From an uncultured Clostridia bacterium (GTDB taxonomy: Bacteria > Bacillota > Clostridia > Christensenellales > UBA1242): a stretch of 57,469 bases of DNA. The position numbers were made by a program, and so were the translations under genes. Each line of letters starts with the position of its first letter. Position 1 is the stretch's first letter. Location: positions 1-57,469 of the forward strand of contig CALWEA010000008.1 in NCBI GenBank assembly GCA_944376905.1, in the 5' to 3' direction. Of the stretch, positions 37,744-45,834 are shown piece after piece. Below the pieces are notes generated by a model. That model worked only from the letters and a program-made list of their open reading frames with translations, had not been told where the DNA came from and ran no database searches.

Positions 37744-37814
37744 TTGGCATTTGTCTTGTAAAGACAAAACACTCTCTTAGAGAGTGTAGCGTTGACTAAG
37801 TCAACGCATGCCAA
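37744..37814. repeat. Four-stem palindromic cloverleaf element
   Basis: Outer stem TTGGCAT/ATGCCAA (7 bp) encloses three perfect hairpins with 3-nt loops: TTGTCTT-GTA-AAGACAA, ACACTCTC-TTA-GAGAGTGT and GCGTTGAC-TAA-GTCAACGC. Only single As separate them. All 71 nt are accounted for by stems, tight loops and two spacer bases. No T tail follows and no tRNA features are present. It lies in the 750-bp gap 37330-38078. Confidence 0.9.
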
Positions 37815-38078
37815 AGAGGTTAAAAAGAGGTTAAACATAAATGTTGAATAAAAAGAATTAATTAAAAATATCTGTTTAAAAATTTTATTTAAAGACAGTA
37901 AAGATATAATTTATTTAAATTAAATTTTTAAAATTTATAGATTATATACATAAAAAAGTGGTAAAAATAGAAAAGAAAAAAAATAATATAAAAAATTTAA
38001 TTTTAATAAAATTTGCATCTTTACAAATAAAAAAAAATGTGTTATAATCAGCATAGAAATCTAAAATTAAGGAAGTTT

Positions 38079-38654
38079 ATGTTAATTATGGAAAAAAAAT
38101 CGATTAATTCTATAATAAAAATGCCGGCATATTTTCAAAAAGTAAAATTGCAAGAGGAAGATATTAGCAAAATAATTAGTTTGTTTTATACGCTTCCATT
38201 TTACATAAGTCTTAAAAGTATATTAATTGAAGGCAATGTAAATGGAGTAGCAAAAATTGAAATAGAGAAATCGGTTAAAGATTTAGAATCTGTGATAGCA
38301 TTTTATTTAGAACAGGAATACAAAGATTTGGCTTTTTTAGTTATTCAACTTGCAGATAAATTGAAGGACAAAAAATTAAGTGAACAAGAAAAAGAACCGT
38401 ATAGATTGGCTTTAGCAAGAATAATAAGTGCATCTAAATATTTAGTTGCCAAAAAGAATCCAGATGAATCTTTTTATAAATTATTAAATCAATTGATTCA
38501 AAAAAACGAAATTCCAAATATTTGTGGCTTTTTAAGAGATGCGTATGAGAATCCAAATTTTAGTTTATTAAAGAATGAATATATAGAATCATGGGAACAT
38601 GAATTTAATAAAAAACAGAAATTAAACAAAGAACAAATAACATTTATTAAATAA
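38079..38654 (+). CDS. Hypothetical helical protein, 191 aa
   Basis: The start is placed at ATG 38079-38081, 5 nt after AAGGAA; 14 upstream codons are open but lack an RBS. The protein is all-alpha, charged and soluble (KIEIEKSVKDLESVIAFYLEQ, LADKLKDKKLSEQEKEPYR). No family recognised. It is a monocistronic gene with a strong terminator downstream, reading toward the Cys-rich gene. Confidence 0.75.
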   Translation: MLIMEKKSINSIIKMPAYFQKVKLQEEDISKIISLFYTLPFYISLKSILIEGNVNGVAKIEIEKSVKDLESVIAFYLEQEYKDLAFLVIQLADKLKDKKLSEQEKEPYRLALARIISASKYLVAKKNPDESFYKLLNQLIQKNEIPNICGFLRDAYENPNFSLLKNEYIESWEHEFNKKQKLNKEQITFIK

Positions 38655-38712
38655 TAAAGAAATTGTATAATGATATTAATGCAATCATATAAAAAATAAG
38701 ATAAAAAAGAAA

Positions 38713-38750
38713 AACCTTGTTAAAAACATTGTTCTAAACAAGGTTTTTTT
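38713..38750 (+). terminator. Terminator
   Basis: AACCTTGTT / AACAAGGTT with a T8 tail, 60 bp past the stop codon at 38654. Confidence 0.85.
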
Positions 38751-38824
38751 TATTTTTAGTAAAAGGGATATGTTAACATTAACATTAAAAATTAAATATT
38801 TTTGTATTTGAAATTGGTTGTGCT

Positions 38825-39037
38825 TTAAAAAGTATTACCACAACCGCAACTATTACAACCGCAACTATTACAACCGCAACTATTACATCCACAACCACAA
38901 CAGCCACGATTATTTTGTCCGTTTAAAGCAAGAAGTAATAAAAGTAAGAAGTTAGAATTGGTTGAAAGTTCTGTTCCGCTACTTTGAGCAAAAATAGAAA
39001 TAAGTAAAACTAATAAAATGTCTTGCGAAAAGTTCAT
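38825..39037 (-). CDS. Small Cys/Gly-rich protein, 70 aa
   Basis: Starts behind AAGGAGG. Residues 1-40 include an aliphatic run (NFLLLLLLALNG), and the last 27 residues have 10 cysteines in CCGCGCNSCGC repeats. The 15-bp DNA repeat encoding NSCGC is present three times. Similar LLLLLL-NG-Cys-rich peptides occur in Clostridia and may be spore-coat or metal-binding proteins. A RiPP precursor is conceivable, but no radical-SAM or other maturase is near it. Confidence 0.75.
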   Translation of the reverse strand: MNFSQDILLVLLISIFAQSSGTELSTNSNFLLLLLLALNGQNNRGCCGCGCNSCGCNSCGCNSCGCGNTF

Positions 39038-39369
39038 GTGTCCTCCTTTTAAAATTTTTAAAAATATTTTTCTTTTGTATTACATAATAATTGAAAAATT
39101 TCCAATATTGTTAAAAATTCGTCAAGTGTAAAATATTGACATCTTTATTTTATCTTAGTACAATTTTGTATATGCAATATTTTGCATTTGTGTTACATAT
39201 TTGATAAATATTAAAATTGTAAAAATAAGAAGCATAATCATTAAATTTTCATTTAGTAGTGATAAAAATACTAAAACCATTAAAAATTAAAAAAAATTTA
39301 ATAATTTGACAAAATTTTAAAATATCAATAAATTAGTAATTTAAACTAGAAAAATATAAGGGGGATTTT

Positions 39370-39711
39370 ATGGAGCTTAAGAACAAATTTTTATTATTAT
39401 CCGAAAGAAGTAAATATGAAATATTAAACTATATGCCAGAAAATAATATTATGCTAAAAATGGCGTGTTTTTTTCAAAATTTTTCAGATGTAACACGCTT
39501 AAAAATATTAACTTGTTTATGTATGAGTGATATGTGCGTTAATGATATATCAACTTTATTGGGAATAAATCAAACAACGGTTAGTCATCAACTACAAATA
39601 TTGAGAAGTGAAAAATTGGTAACATATAAGAGAGAGGGGAAAATATTGATTTATTCTCTTCAAAATAAGGCAATAAATGAAATGATGTTATCTGCTGTTA
39701 ATAATTTTTAA
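39370..39711 (+). CDS. ArsR/SmtB-family transcriptional regulator
   Basis: 113 residues with a winged helix: SDVTRLKILTCLCMSDMCVNDISTLLGINQTTVSHQLQILRSEKLV followed by the wing YKREGKILIYSL. That is the ArsR fold in full. Cysteines in LTCLCMSDMC (about 57-66) sit on helix 3 where CadC/ArsR sensors bind metals, so thiophilic-metal sensing is plausible. No metal exporter is adjacent. A weak GGGGG-type RBS precedes the ATG. Confidence 0.9.
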   Translation: MELKNKFLLLSERSKYEILNYMPENNIMLKMACFFQNFSDVTRLKILTCLCMSDMCVNDISTLLGINQTTVSHQLQILRSEKLVTYKREGKILIYSLQNKAINEMMLSAVNNF

Positions 39712-39828
39712 ATAATATAAAAATATATTATCTCAACAATTTGGTTTTAAGTTTTATTATTTATTTTTCTTTTATTTAATATAATTTTTATTTTATTAAT
39801 TGTATTAATGTAAGTGTTGTTAAAAAAA

Positions 39829-39860
39829 TATTTAGATAAAAATCTAAATACTTTTTTTTA
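39829..39860. terminator. Palindromic terminator sharing the TATTTAGAT arms
   Basis: TATTTAGAT-AAAA-ATCTAAATA with an A run before and a T8 run after; it can serve the ArsR gene and, in reverse, the SigH gene. Downstream, 39862-39925 is a roughly 28-bp AT tandem repeat. Confidence 0.75.
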
Positions 39861-39939
39861 CATATTTAATTTTATATTTAATTTTATATTTTATAATTTT
39901 ATATTTAATTTTATATTTTATAATTTTATATGTATTTTT

Positions 39940-40557
39940 TTATTTATTTAAAAAATTTAATTTATTTTTAATTCTGTTAATTGCATTATCAATACTTTTA
40001 TAATCTTTGTGTAGAGTTTGAGCGATGTCATCACAACGATAACCCAAGAGATATTGTTTTAGAACTTCATATTCATAATTAGAAAGTAAATTTTTAATTT
40101 GTTGTAATCTTTCCTTGTAGTTTTCTTCTTCAATTAATTTATTTTCTGGTGTCAATTCAGGAGAAGGTAAAAATATAACACTTTCATCTTCTGTGATGTG
40201 TTGAGAATTATGTAAAGAGATACCTGACTGTTTATTAAGAGAAATTGCATTGTTTAAAAGAATGTTATTTTTTTTATTTGCCAATTTGATAGCAGACTGT
40301 ATACTTCTGTTAATACATAAATAAGCGAAAGTTTTAAAACGAGTGTTAGCATTATTTTTGAAACTAACACATGCTTTATATAAACCAATCATGCCTTCTT
40401 GAATTAAATCTTCTTGTTCTGCACCAATTAAGAAATATCTTCGAGCAACACTATTAACCAATGTTCTATATTTGTTTAATATAAAATCTATTGCATCTTC
40501 ATTTCCTGATTGGAAATAAGAGATTGTTTGCTCGTCTAAGCAGTTGTCAAAATTCAT
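39940..40557 (-). CDS. sigH: RNA polymerase sigma factor, SigH-like
   Basis: 205 residues. Region 2 contains EQEDLIQEGMIGLYKACVSF and RFKTFAYLCINRSIQSAIK, and region 4 has LSNYEYEVLKQYLLGYRCDDIAQTLHKDYKSIDNAINRIKNKL, the layout of Bacillota sigma-H. Sigma-H drives early sporulation or competence genes. Usually it lies near rlmB, secE and nusG; here it is 9 kb from rlmB and on the other strand. It is preceded on the same strand by a terminated tRNA operon. Confidence 0.88.
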   Translation of the reverse strand: MNFDNCLDEQTISYFQSGNEDAIDFILNKYRTLVNSVARRYFLIGAEQEDLIQEGMIGLYKACVSFKNNANTRFKTFAYLCINRSIQSAIKLANKKNNILLNNAISLNKQSGISLHNSQHITEDESVIFLPSPELTPENKLIEEENYKERLQQIKNLLSNYEYEVLKQYLLGYRCDDIAQTLHKDYKSIDNAINRIKNKLNFLNK

Positions 40558-40569
40558 TTTTAACTCCTA

Positions 40570-40602
40570 AAAAAAATAAGAACTAAATATATCTTAGTTC
40601 TT
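40570..40602 (-). terminator. Terminator of the tRNA operon
   Basis: AAGAACTAA / TTAGTTCTT with a T8 run on the minus strand, 50 bp past tRNA-Lys. Confidence 0.88.
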
Positions 40603-40653
40603 AATAACAGCATAAACTTTAATAAATATAACATTTATTAAAGTAAATAAAAT

Positions 40654-40730
40654 TGGTGGCTCACCCGGGATTCGAACCCGGGACCCCTTGATTAAAAGTC
40701 AAGTGCTCTAGCCGACTGAGCTAGTGAACC
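40654..40730 (-). tRNA. tRNA-Lys (anticodon TTT)
   Basis: Acceptor GGTTCAC/GTGAGCC, discriminator A, CCA encoded, anticodon loop CTTTTAA. Last gene of a six-tRNA operon. Confidence 0.97.
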
Positions 40731-40868
40731 AAATCATCAAAGTGTTGAATTTAAAAACACTTACACGTAGAACTAAGAAAAACAAATTACAGTTAAGTGA
40801 TTAAAAAATCGAACAGAACGAAACAAGTTTAGCAAGTTCAACCTGAATGTTTAATTTAACACCCCGAT

Positions 40869-40943
40869 TGGCTGGGGTGGCAGGATTTGAACCTACGCAT
40901 GCAAGAGTCAAAGTCTTGTGCCTTACCACTTGGCGACACCCCA
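40869..40943 (-). tRNA. tRNA-Gln (anticodon TTG)
   Basis: Acceptor TGGGGTG/CACCCCA, discriminator G, CCA encoded, anticodon loop CTTTGAC. Confidence 0.96.
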
Positions 40944-40949
40944 TCATTG

Positions 40950-41024
40950 TGGCTGGGGTACTAGGATTCGAACCTAGGAATGTGGGAGTCAGAGTCCCAT
41001 GCCTTACCGCTTGGCGATACCCCA
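40950..41024 (-). tRNA. tRNA-Gln (anticodon CTG)
   Basis: A paralogue of the preceding tRNA with loop CTCTGAC, acceptor TGGGGTA/TACCCCA and CCA encoded. A CAG-specific Gln isoacceptor in such an AT-rich genome is a luxury, probably a tandem duplication with a changed wobble base. Confidence 0.95.
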
Positions 41025-41027
41025 ACA

Positions 41028-41105
41028 TGGGGTGAGTAAAGGGAATTGAACCCTTGACCTCCAGAGCCACAATCTGGCGCTCTAGCCAACTGAGCTATAC
41101 CCACC
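41028..41105 (-). tRNA. tRNA-His (anticodon GTG), with G-1
   Basis: Acceptor GTGGGTA/TACTCAC, discriminator C73 opposite an encoded G-1, CCA encoded, anticodon GTG. Confidence 0.96.
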
Positions 41106-41218
41106 ATATGGGCTTTGCACGGTTTGCGTTCCTAAATTTAACTAGCACTCCAAAGTTTTGAGATGCGAAGTAACTCAAATTAAAAGAAATCAAGACTTCT
41201 AAGAATTACACGCACCAA

Positions 41219-41295
41219 TGGTGCGCTTGAAGGGATTCGAACCCCTGACCTTTGCCTTAGAAGGGCACTGCTCTATCCAGCTGAGCTACAAGCGC
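41219..41295 (-). tRNA. tRNA-Arg (anticodon TCT)
   Basis: Acceptor GCGCTTG/CAAGCGC, CCA encoded, anticodon loop CTTCTAA. A 113-bp spacer without features separates it from tRNA-His. Confidence 0.97.
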
Positions 41296-41330
41296 AAATT
41301 TGTTGAAAGAGCAAATTGCCCAACCAACTA

Positions 41331-41404
41331 TGGAGCGGGTGAAGGGAATCGGACCCTCGCAACCAGCTTGGAAGGCTGGGGCTCTACCACTGAGCTACAC
41401 CCGC
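41331..41404 (-). tRNA. tRNA-Gly (anticodon TCC)
   Basis: Acceptor GCGGGTG/CACCCGC, discriminator T, CCA encoded, anticodon loop CTTCCAA. The T-loop reads TCCGATT where TTCGATT is normal, so position 55 is C. First gene of the operon. Confidence 0.96.
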
Positions 41405-41436
41405 ATATTATTCACCCTTGCAAGATAACATCATAC

Positions 41437-41465
41437 AATATAGCATAAGAGTTAAAATTTGTCAA
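41437..41465 (-). promoter_or_regulatory. Promoter of the six-tRNA operon
   Basis: On the minus strand TTGACA (41460-41465), a 17-bp spacer and TATATT (41437-41442), 33 bp before tRNA-Gly. Confidence 0.85.
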
Positions 41466-42110
41466 CAAAAAATTTGGAAAAAATTTTTATTTTTCAAATT
41501 TAAACAAAATTTTTTGTAAAGAAAAAATTTTTAAATACAAATTAACAAAAAAATTAAATATTAAATTAAATATAAATTTTGATAAATTATAAAATATAGA
41601 CAATTTTTAAATAAAAGTTTATTATATTTAGATTATAAAATTATAAATTAGATATTGTTTAAATTTGGTTATTTTTTTAAATAAAAAATTACAATAAAAG
41701 AAAATTTGATTAAAATTTAAACCTTTAATTATTTTAGTCTAAATGTAATTATTTTTAAATTTTAGAATGTTAAATTATAAGAAAATTGTATTAAATAAAG
41801 TAGGTATTAATGATAATAATAATGATAATAATAATGATAATAAGATGATATGGTATGATATATGGTATGATATTATGATATATAAATATAATTATTTATA
41901 TGATATATCTAAAACAAAAACTATATATAACAATCTCTATGGATATTGTAAAAATTGAAATATTTTATTTAAATGTTAAAGTAATTTGAAATAAATGAAA
42001 TAAATTATATTAAATTTAAAATTAAATTTTAAAAACTATTAAGTAAAGAAAATTTTGGTAGATTATAGTTGGTAGTTTTTTTTATTATCTTTTTATTTGA
42101 ACTAAAATTG
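41466..42110. other. AT-rich gap with GATAAT/TATGATA simple repeats
   Basis: No real gene. 41809-41890 consists of GATAATAATAAT and TGATATATGGTA repeats; an apparent 63-codon frame there is translated low-complexity sequence. Confidence 0.7.
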
Positions 42111-43121
42111 TTATTTTTTGAAACTTAAATCATCAAATTGCTCTTTTTTTGAAATAACTTTTTTTTCTGCCATATTAATAATCTTTTGCATTTTTTCCTT
42201 AATTCCTAAAAACGCTTTGCTAAAATGAACTTTTTTATATAGATGCCCATTTCCCAAAATCACCATGTTATGTTTTTTAATGTCTGCCCCTATAACATTA
42301 TTTGCAAAATCTATATTGCAAAATATATTGCCACTTTTTATTACTATTTCGCCATGAGCTAAAACATCTGCATGTTTTACATCTCTAGCAAATTCATAAT
42401 TACACCATTCATCTTTACTGTTTAATACGACTTTTCCATGAGCTAAAATATCTGCATTTGGAACATCTCTGGCAAATTTATAATTTAACAATATATGACC
42501 GCTTTTTAAAATTAAATAACCATGTGCCAAAACATCGGCTCCTGGGACATCTTTGGCAAATTCGTAATTAATATAAAGTTGTTGGCAAGCTAATATTACC
42601 TTACCATGTTCTTTAACATCAGCCCCAGGTATATCTTTAGCAAAAAAATAATTTAATGTAGGGTTTTTACTTTTTATAATTGCTAATCCATGTGCAAGAA
42701 CATTAGCCCCAGGTATATCTTTAGCAAAAAAATAATTTAATACAACATTATCCCCTTGAATAATAACCTTTCCGTGAGCCAAAACATCGGCTCCTGGGAC
42801 ATCATGGGCAAAATTATAATTATCTAAAAGATTACCATTTTTTATTATAACCTTTCCGTGAGCCCAAACATTAGCATTTGGAATATCTTTAGCAAAAGCA
42901 TAATTGTAATAAAAATCTTTACTTTTTATAACTGCGTTGCCATGAGCCCAAACATCTGCATTTTTTATGTGTTTAGCAAATAAATAATTATATTTTGCAT
43001 TTCCACTTTTTATAACAACATCTGCGTGAAGTTTTTGGTTGGCGTTTTTATGATTTAGTGCATATAAAAAATTTTCTTTTGCATTTCCTCGGCGTAAAAC
43101 CATTAATTCTTCTTTATTCAT
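42111..43121 (-). CDS. 28-residue-repeat protein, copy 3 (10 units)
   Basis: 336 residues, RBS GGAGA. After a short cap the protein consists of ten consecutive units, nine of exactly 28 residues with the consensus HGKVIIKSG ... NYxFAKDIPGADVLA, and a last, divergent unit leading into a basic tail. No insertion breaks the period, so the solenoid should be very regular. Helix A carries HGKVVLKSG and helix B NYxFAKD; the PGAD turn links the units. It has the same repeat as the two genes at 31-33 kb but a different cap and promoter. Cytoplasmic; function unknown. Confidence 0.85.
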   Translation of the reverse strand: MNKEELMVLRRGNAKENFLYALNHKNANQKLHADVVIKSGNAKYNYLFAKHIKNADVWAHGNAVIKSKDFYYNYAFAKDIPNANVWAHGKVIIKNGNLLDNYNFAHDVPGADVLAHGKVIIQGDNVVLNYFFAKDIPGANVLAHGLAIIKSKNPTLNYFFAKDIPGADVKEHGKVILACQQLYINYEFAKDVPGADVLAHGYLILKSGHILLNYKFARDVPNADILAHGKVVLNSKDEWCNYEFARDVKHADVLAHGEIVIKSGNIFCNIDFANNVIGADIKKHNMVILGNGHLYKKVHFSKAFLGIKEKMQKIINMAEKKVISKKEQFDDLSFKK

Positions 43122-43144
43122 AAATTTTTCTCCATACTTAATTG

Positions 43145-43239
43145 ATTATAGTCAATTATATTAAAATAGTCAATTATATTAAAATGGTCAATTATATTAA
43201 AAGAGTTAATTATATTAAAAGAGTTAATTATATAAAATA
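43145..43239 (-). promoter_or_regulatory. 18-bp tandem repeat forming the promoter of copy 3
   Basis: Five units of AGTCAATTATATTAAAAT at an 18-bp period begin at 43150. On the minus strand each supplies TATAAT and TTGAC. One combination is ideal: TTGACT (43168-43173), 17-bp spacer, TATAAT (43145-43150). Changes in copy number would alter promoter number and context. Confidence 0.75.
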
Positions 43240-43379
43240 TAATTAGTTTACTTAATCTTTTATATATGTGTATATTGTAATTTATAAAACAAATAAGTTT
43301 TTATTTTTGTGTTATAATTTGTGTTCTAATAAAAATATTATAATTTTTGTTCTATTGAATTAAAAAAATTTTTTATTTA

Positions 43380-44123
43380 TTACTTATTTAATTGATATAA
43401 TTGTATATTTGCTGGCGGGTGTTTTGCTGAAATTATTTTTAATAAATCAATTTTGATTAATGTTTCATTATCATCATCAATTAAAGCGTAAACTTGTGTA
43501 CCTTTTAAAGTTTTTTGTTGAAGTTGTTTATTCAAAAATTCATAAATTTGTTGTTGTGTCATTTTAATTTCATTAATTTTTCCATTTTGATAATCGTATT
43601 CATATAAAGGTAGATTTTTGCCCATTTTTTTAAATACAACTTGCAAAAGAATTGAACACAATTTGCCGTATTTATTGTTTTTACCTGTGTAAAATAAGCC
43701 AACAATATCATTAAATTGAAAAGTTGTGTTAATTTCATTTATTGTATGAAAATCTTTTCTAAGATAAATTTCTTTAACTAAATTATCTAAACTGCCAAGA
43801 TTGCTAGTTAATGTTTTAAAATCACCGTCAGCAGAATTACCTCGACTTGAACTATCTGTTCTTGAAACATGTTCTAATTTTGCTGTTTCGCCATTTATAA
43901 AGTAGCCAATATTTTTATAAGTTGGAATATGTAAATTGGGAAGTATAAGAGTTGTAGAAACAGAGGTTATGCCTGTTGCTTTTTTTGCCAAAATAAATTC
44001 GTTTAACCAATTTGAGAAGTCGTAAGTAATTGTGTCATTATCATCTTTAAAATAATAAGGGATATCCATTGCTCTTGCGAGTAAACGGTTATCATTAAAA
44101 AGTTTAGAAATTAATTTATTCAT
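43380..44123 (-). CDS. Hypothetical protein, 247 aa
   Basis: The start is placed at the ATG 44121-44123, 7 nt after CGAGG; an upstream in-frame ATG at 44138 has no RBS. The soluble alpha/beta chain has a basic N-terminus, a Ser/Arg-rich loop (SRTDSSSRGNS), a GLFYTGKNNKYGK motif and a C-terminal unit VYALIDDDNETLIKIDL. I do not recognise a family. It is a single gene beside the truncated XRE fragment. Confidence 0.72.
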   Translation of the reverse strand: MNKLISKLFNDNRLLARAMDIPYYFKDDNDTITYDFSNWLNEFILAKKATGITSVSTTLILPNLHIPTYKNIGYFINGETAKLEHVSRTDSSSRGNSADGDFKTLTSNLGSLDNLVKEIYLRKDFHTINEINTTFQFNDIVGLFYTGKNNKYGKLCSILLQVVFKKMGKNLPLYEYDYQNGKINEIKMTQQQIYEFLNKQLQQKTLKGTQVYALIDDDNETLIKIDLLKIISAKHPPANIQLYQLNK

Positions 44124-44241
44124 AATATAGCCTCGCAATAACTTTTATCATAAATAAATAAAAAAATCAAGTTTTTGATTTATAATCAATTTAAATACAT
44201 AAAAAAATATTGGCAAATTATTAATTACAAAAATTAATCAA

Positions 44242-44394
44242 TCATAATAAATCGTCACCACCTAAACCAAGTATATAGTCGACGGATACATTAAAATATT
44301 GTGCTAAAATCAACAAAACCATAGCACTTGGTTCACAAACTCCATTTTCCCAATAACTTATACTGGCATTACTAAAACCAGTTTGATTGGCCAT
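44242..44394 (-). pseudogene. Truncated XRE-type HTH fragment
   Basis: A 50-codon frame gives NQTGFSNASISYWENG followed by CEPSAMVLLILAQYFNVSVDY and LGLG, which is the second half of a cro/cI HTH. The first helix and the usual R-x-x-R-x-x-x-G-x-S-Q-E start are missing and an in-frame stop lies just upstream. It is a remnant of a repressor gene. The rest of 44124-44570 is AT-rich without genes. Confidence 0.75.
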
Positions 44395-44570
44395 GAGGTT
44401 TTATACAATGGAAGTAGTGATTAGTTATAAATTGAAATATATTTAATTAGAATTATTAATTTTTTTTATTTAAATTTTTGATATAAATTTTTAAAACAAT
44501 AATATTTTTTTATTAATTGGTTGCTTAAACGTTATTTTTGTGATATCATAAACTTCATAGGAGGAGTTTT

Positions 44571-45068
44571 ATGAAAAAAAATGGATTTTTGATTTCTTTG
44601 TTGAGTTTGATTGGAGTTGTTGCTATCGTTGTTGCTCTTTTTGTTCCTGCTTGGAATTTGGTTATCGCTAATGAAGTTATTAGTGATTATGGTTTCTTTC
44701 AAGATTGGGGTGCAACTTTAATAGGTCAACTTCCTGATCTTAACACAACATGGGCTGTTTTGGCAATGGTTAGTACTTTGATTGCTTTGGTTGCCTTGGC
44801 GTTGTTTGCTTTAATTGCTCTTTTGCAACACTTTAAAGTTATCAAAGGTTGGGGTGGACTTATGAAACTTTTGGCATGGATTAGTGTTCTTGCATTCATT
44901 GCAATTTTAGCATTTGGATTAGTTTTCACTATTTCAAGTGATAACAGCGTTTCAATTGGTAATTCTAGCATTGTTAACAGTATGAAATTTGGTGCAGGTT
45001 ACTGGCTATCTCTTATTGGTACTGGCATCGGTGCATTTTTTGCTTTAATTTCAACTGGTAGTAAGTAA
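44571..45068 (+). CDS. Four-helix membrane protein, 165 aa
   Basis: Strong AGGAGGA site. Hydrophobic segments at about 5-27, 58-85, 97-120 and 142-162 predict four membrane helices with N and C termini inside. The first extracellular loop (about 28-57) carries W and D/N residues, a claudin-like outline, though there is no proven relation. No known family. Slightly GC-richer codon use and a good RBS suggest it is well expressed. Followed by a terminator. Confidence 0.8.
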   Translation: MKKNGFLISLLSLIGVVAIVVALFVPAWNLVIANEVISDYGFFQDWGATLIGQLPDLNTTWAVLAMVSTLIALVALALFALIALLQHFKVIKGWGGLMKLLAWISVLAFIAILAFGLVFTISSDNSVSIGNSSIVNSMKFGAGYWLSLIGTGIGAFFALISTGSK

Positions 45069-45074
45069 GAAAGA

Positions 45075-45111
45075 AGAAAGACTTATTTATTATTAATGAG
45101 TCTTTTTTTAT
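45075..45111 (+). terminator. Terminator
   Basis: AAAGACTTAT and ATGAGTCTTT pair around an AT loop with a T tail, just past the four-helix gene. Confidence 0.82.
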
Positions 45112-45128
45112 GTTTAATGGAGTTTGTT

Positions 45129-45515
45129 ATGACAAAGTTGTGTAAAAAACTAAAATTATTAGATAATGGGTTAAAAATGGAAAATAAGAAAACAAATAGT
45201 TTTTATAATGAAAGTGGTATTTTCTATAAAGAAGGCCACTATTATGATAAAACAACAAAAGAAATGTTAACAGATGATGATTTAAAGAAAAGAGACCGTT
45301 GCAGATTGAAAACTTTAAAAAATGTTATATCAAATAATTTACTTCATTCAAATGTTGATATAATTCAAATAAAAAAAGAAATAAATATTTTAAATTTGCT
45401 AGTACATAATTCTAATGCTTATAATAATGGGGAATATTCTAAGTTACATTTTAAAACATATAAAGATAATTGGACGAGTGAAAAAATAATAAAAGATTTA
45501 TCTCAATCTTTGTAA
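45129..45515 (+). CDS. Hypothetical protein, about 128 aa
   Basis: The start is taken at ATG 45129-45131 after TGGAG; ATG 45177 (MENKKTN) is an alternative. The product is basic and helical (LKKRDRCRLKTLKNVISNN, IIQIKKEINILNLL) with aromatic residues in IFYKEGHYYDK. No family recognised. Its frame begins inside the terminator of the previous gene, so a separate promoter is likely. Confidence 0.62.
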   Translation: MTKLCKKLKLLDNGLKMENKKTNSFYNESGIFYKEGHYYDKTTKEMLTDDDLKKRDRCRLKTLKNVISNNLLHSNVDIIQIKKEINILNLLVHNSNAYNNGEYSKLHFKTYKDNWTSEKIIKDLSQSL

Positions 45516-45798
45516 ACAATATATTAAAAATAGATTTATTTGAAATATTTTGCTAAAAATATGCAAAAATAGGGAACTTAAATAATACACATAAAATATT
45601 AAATTTATATAAAATAATATAATGTTCTTAGGTTATTATTTTTGAAACTAATATAAAAAGAATTTTACTTTTTTGTGTAGAGTTTCTTTATTTTATTATT
45701 CTAGTTACAAAAAGGTTTAACCTTAATAATTAATTTTTATTGTTTTGTTCATAAGAGAGACTAAAAATTAATTACTTGCTTTTTTATTTGTTTTGTGG

Positions 45799-45804
45799 TA
45801 TAAT
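45799..45804 (+). promoter_or_regulatory. Extended -10 promoter of the frameshifted gene
   Basis: TGGTATAAT (TATAAT at 45799-45804) lies 31 bp before the start codon; the -35 is poor. Confidence 0.6.
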
Positions 45805-45834
45805 ACTAAAATTCAAAAAAGGAGTTACACATTT

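Noticed and set aside
37562..37750. 62-codon minus-strand frame ending by the cloverleaf element
   Set aside because: Low-complexity I/N/Y/K composition and no RBS.
40801..41448. Frames on both strands across the tRNA cluster (for example [14 protein letters not shown] and GEGNRTLATSLEGW)
   Set aside because: They are translations of tRNA genes and spacers.
41767..41958. 63-codon frame with NDNNNDNN and WYDIWYDI
   Set aside because: Translated simple repeats (GATAAT, TATGATA); no RBS.
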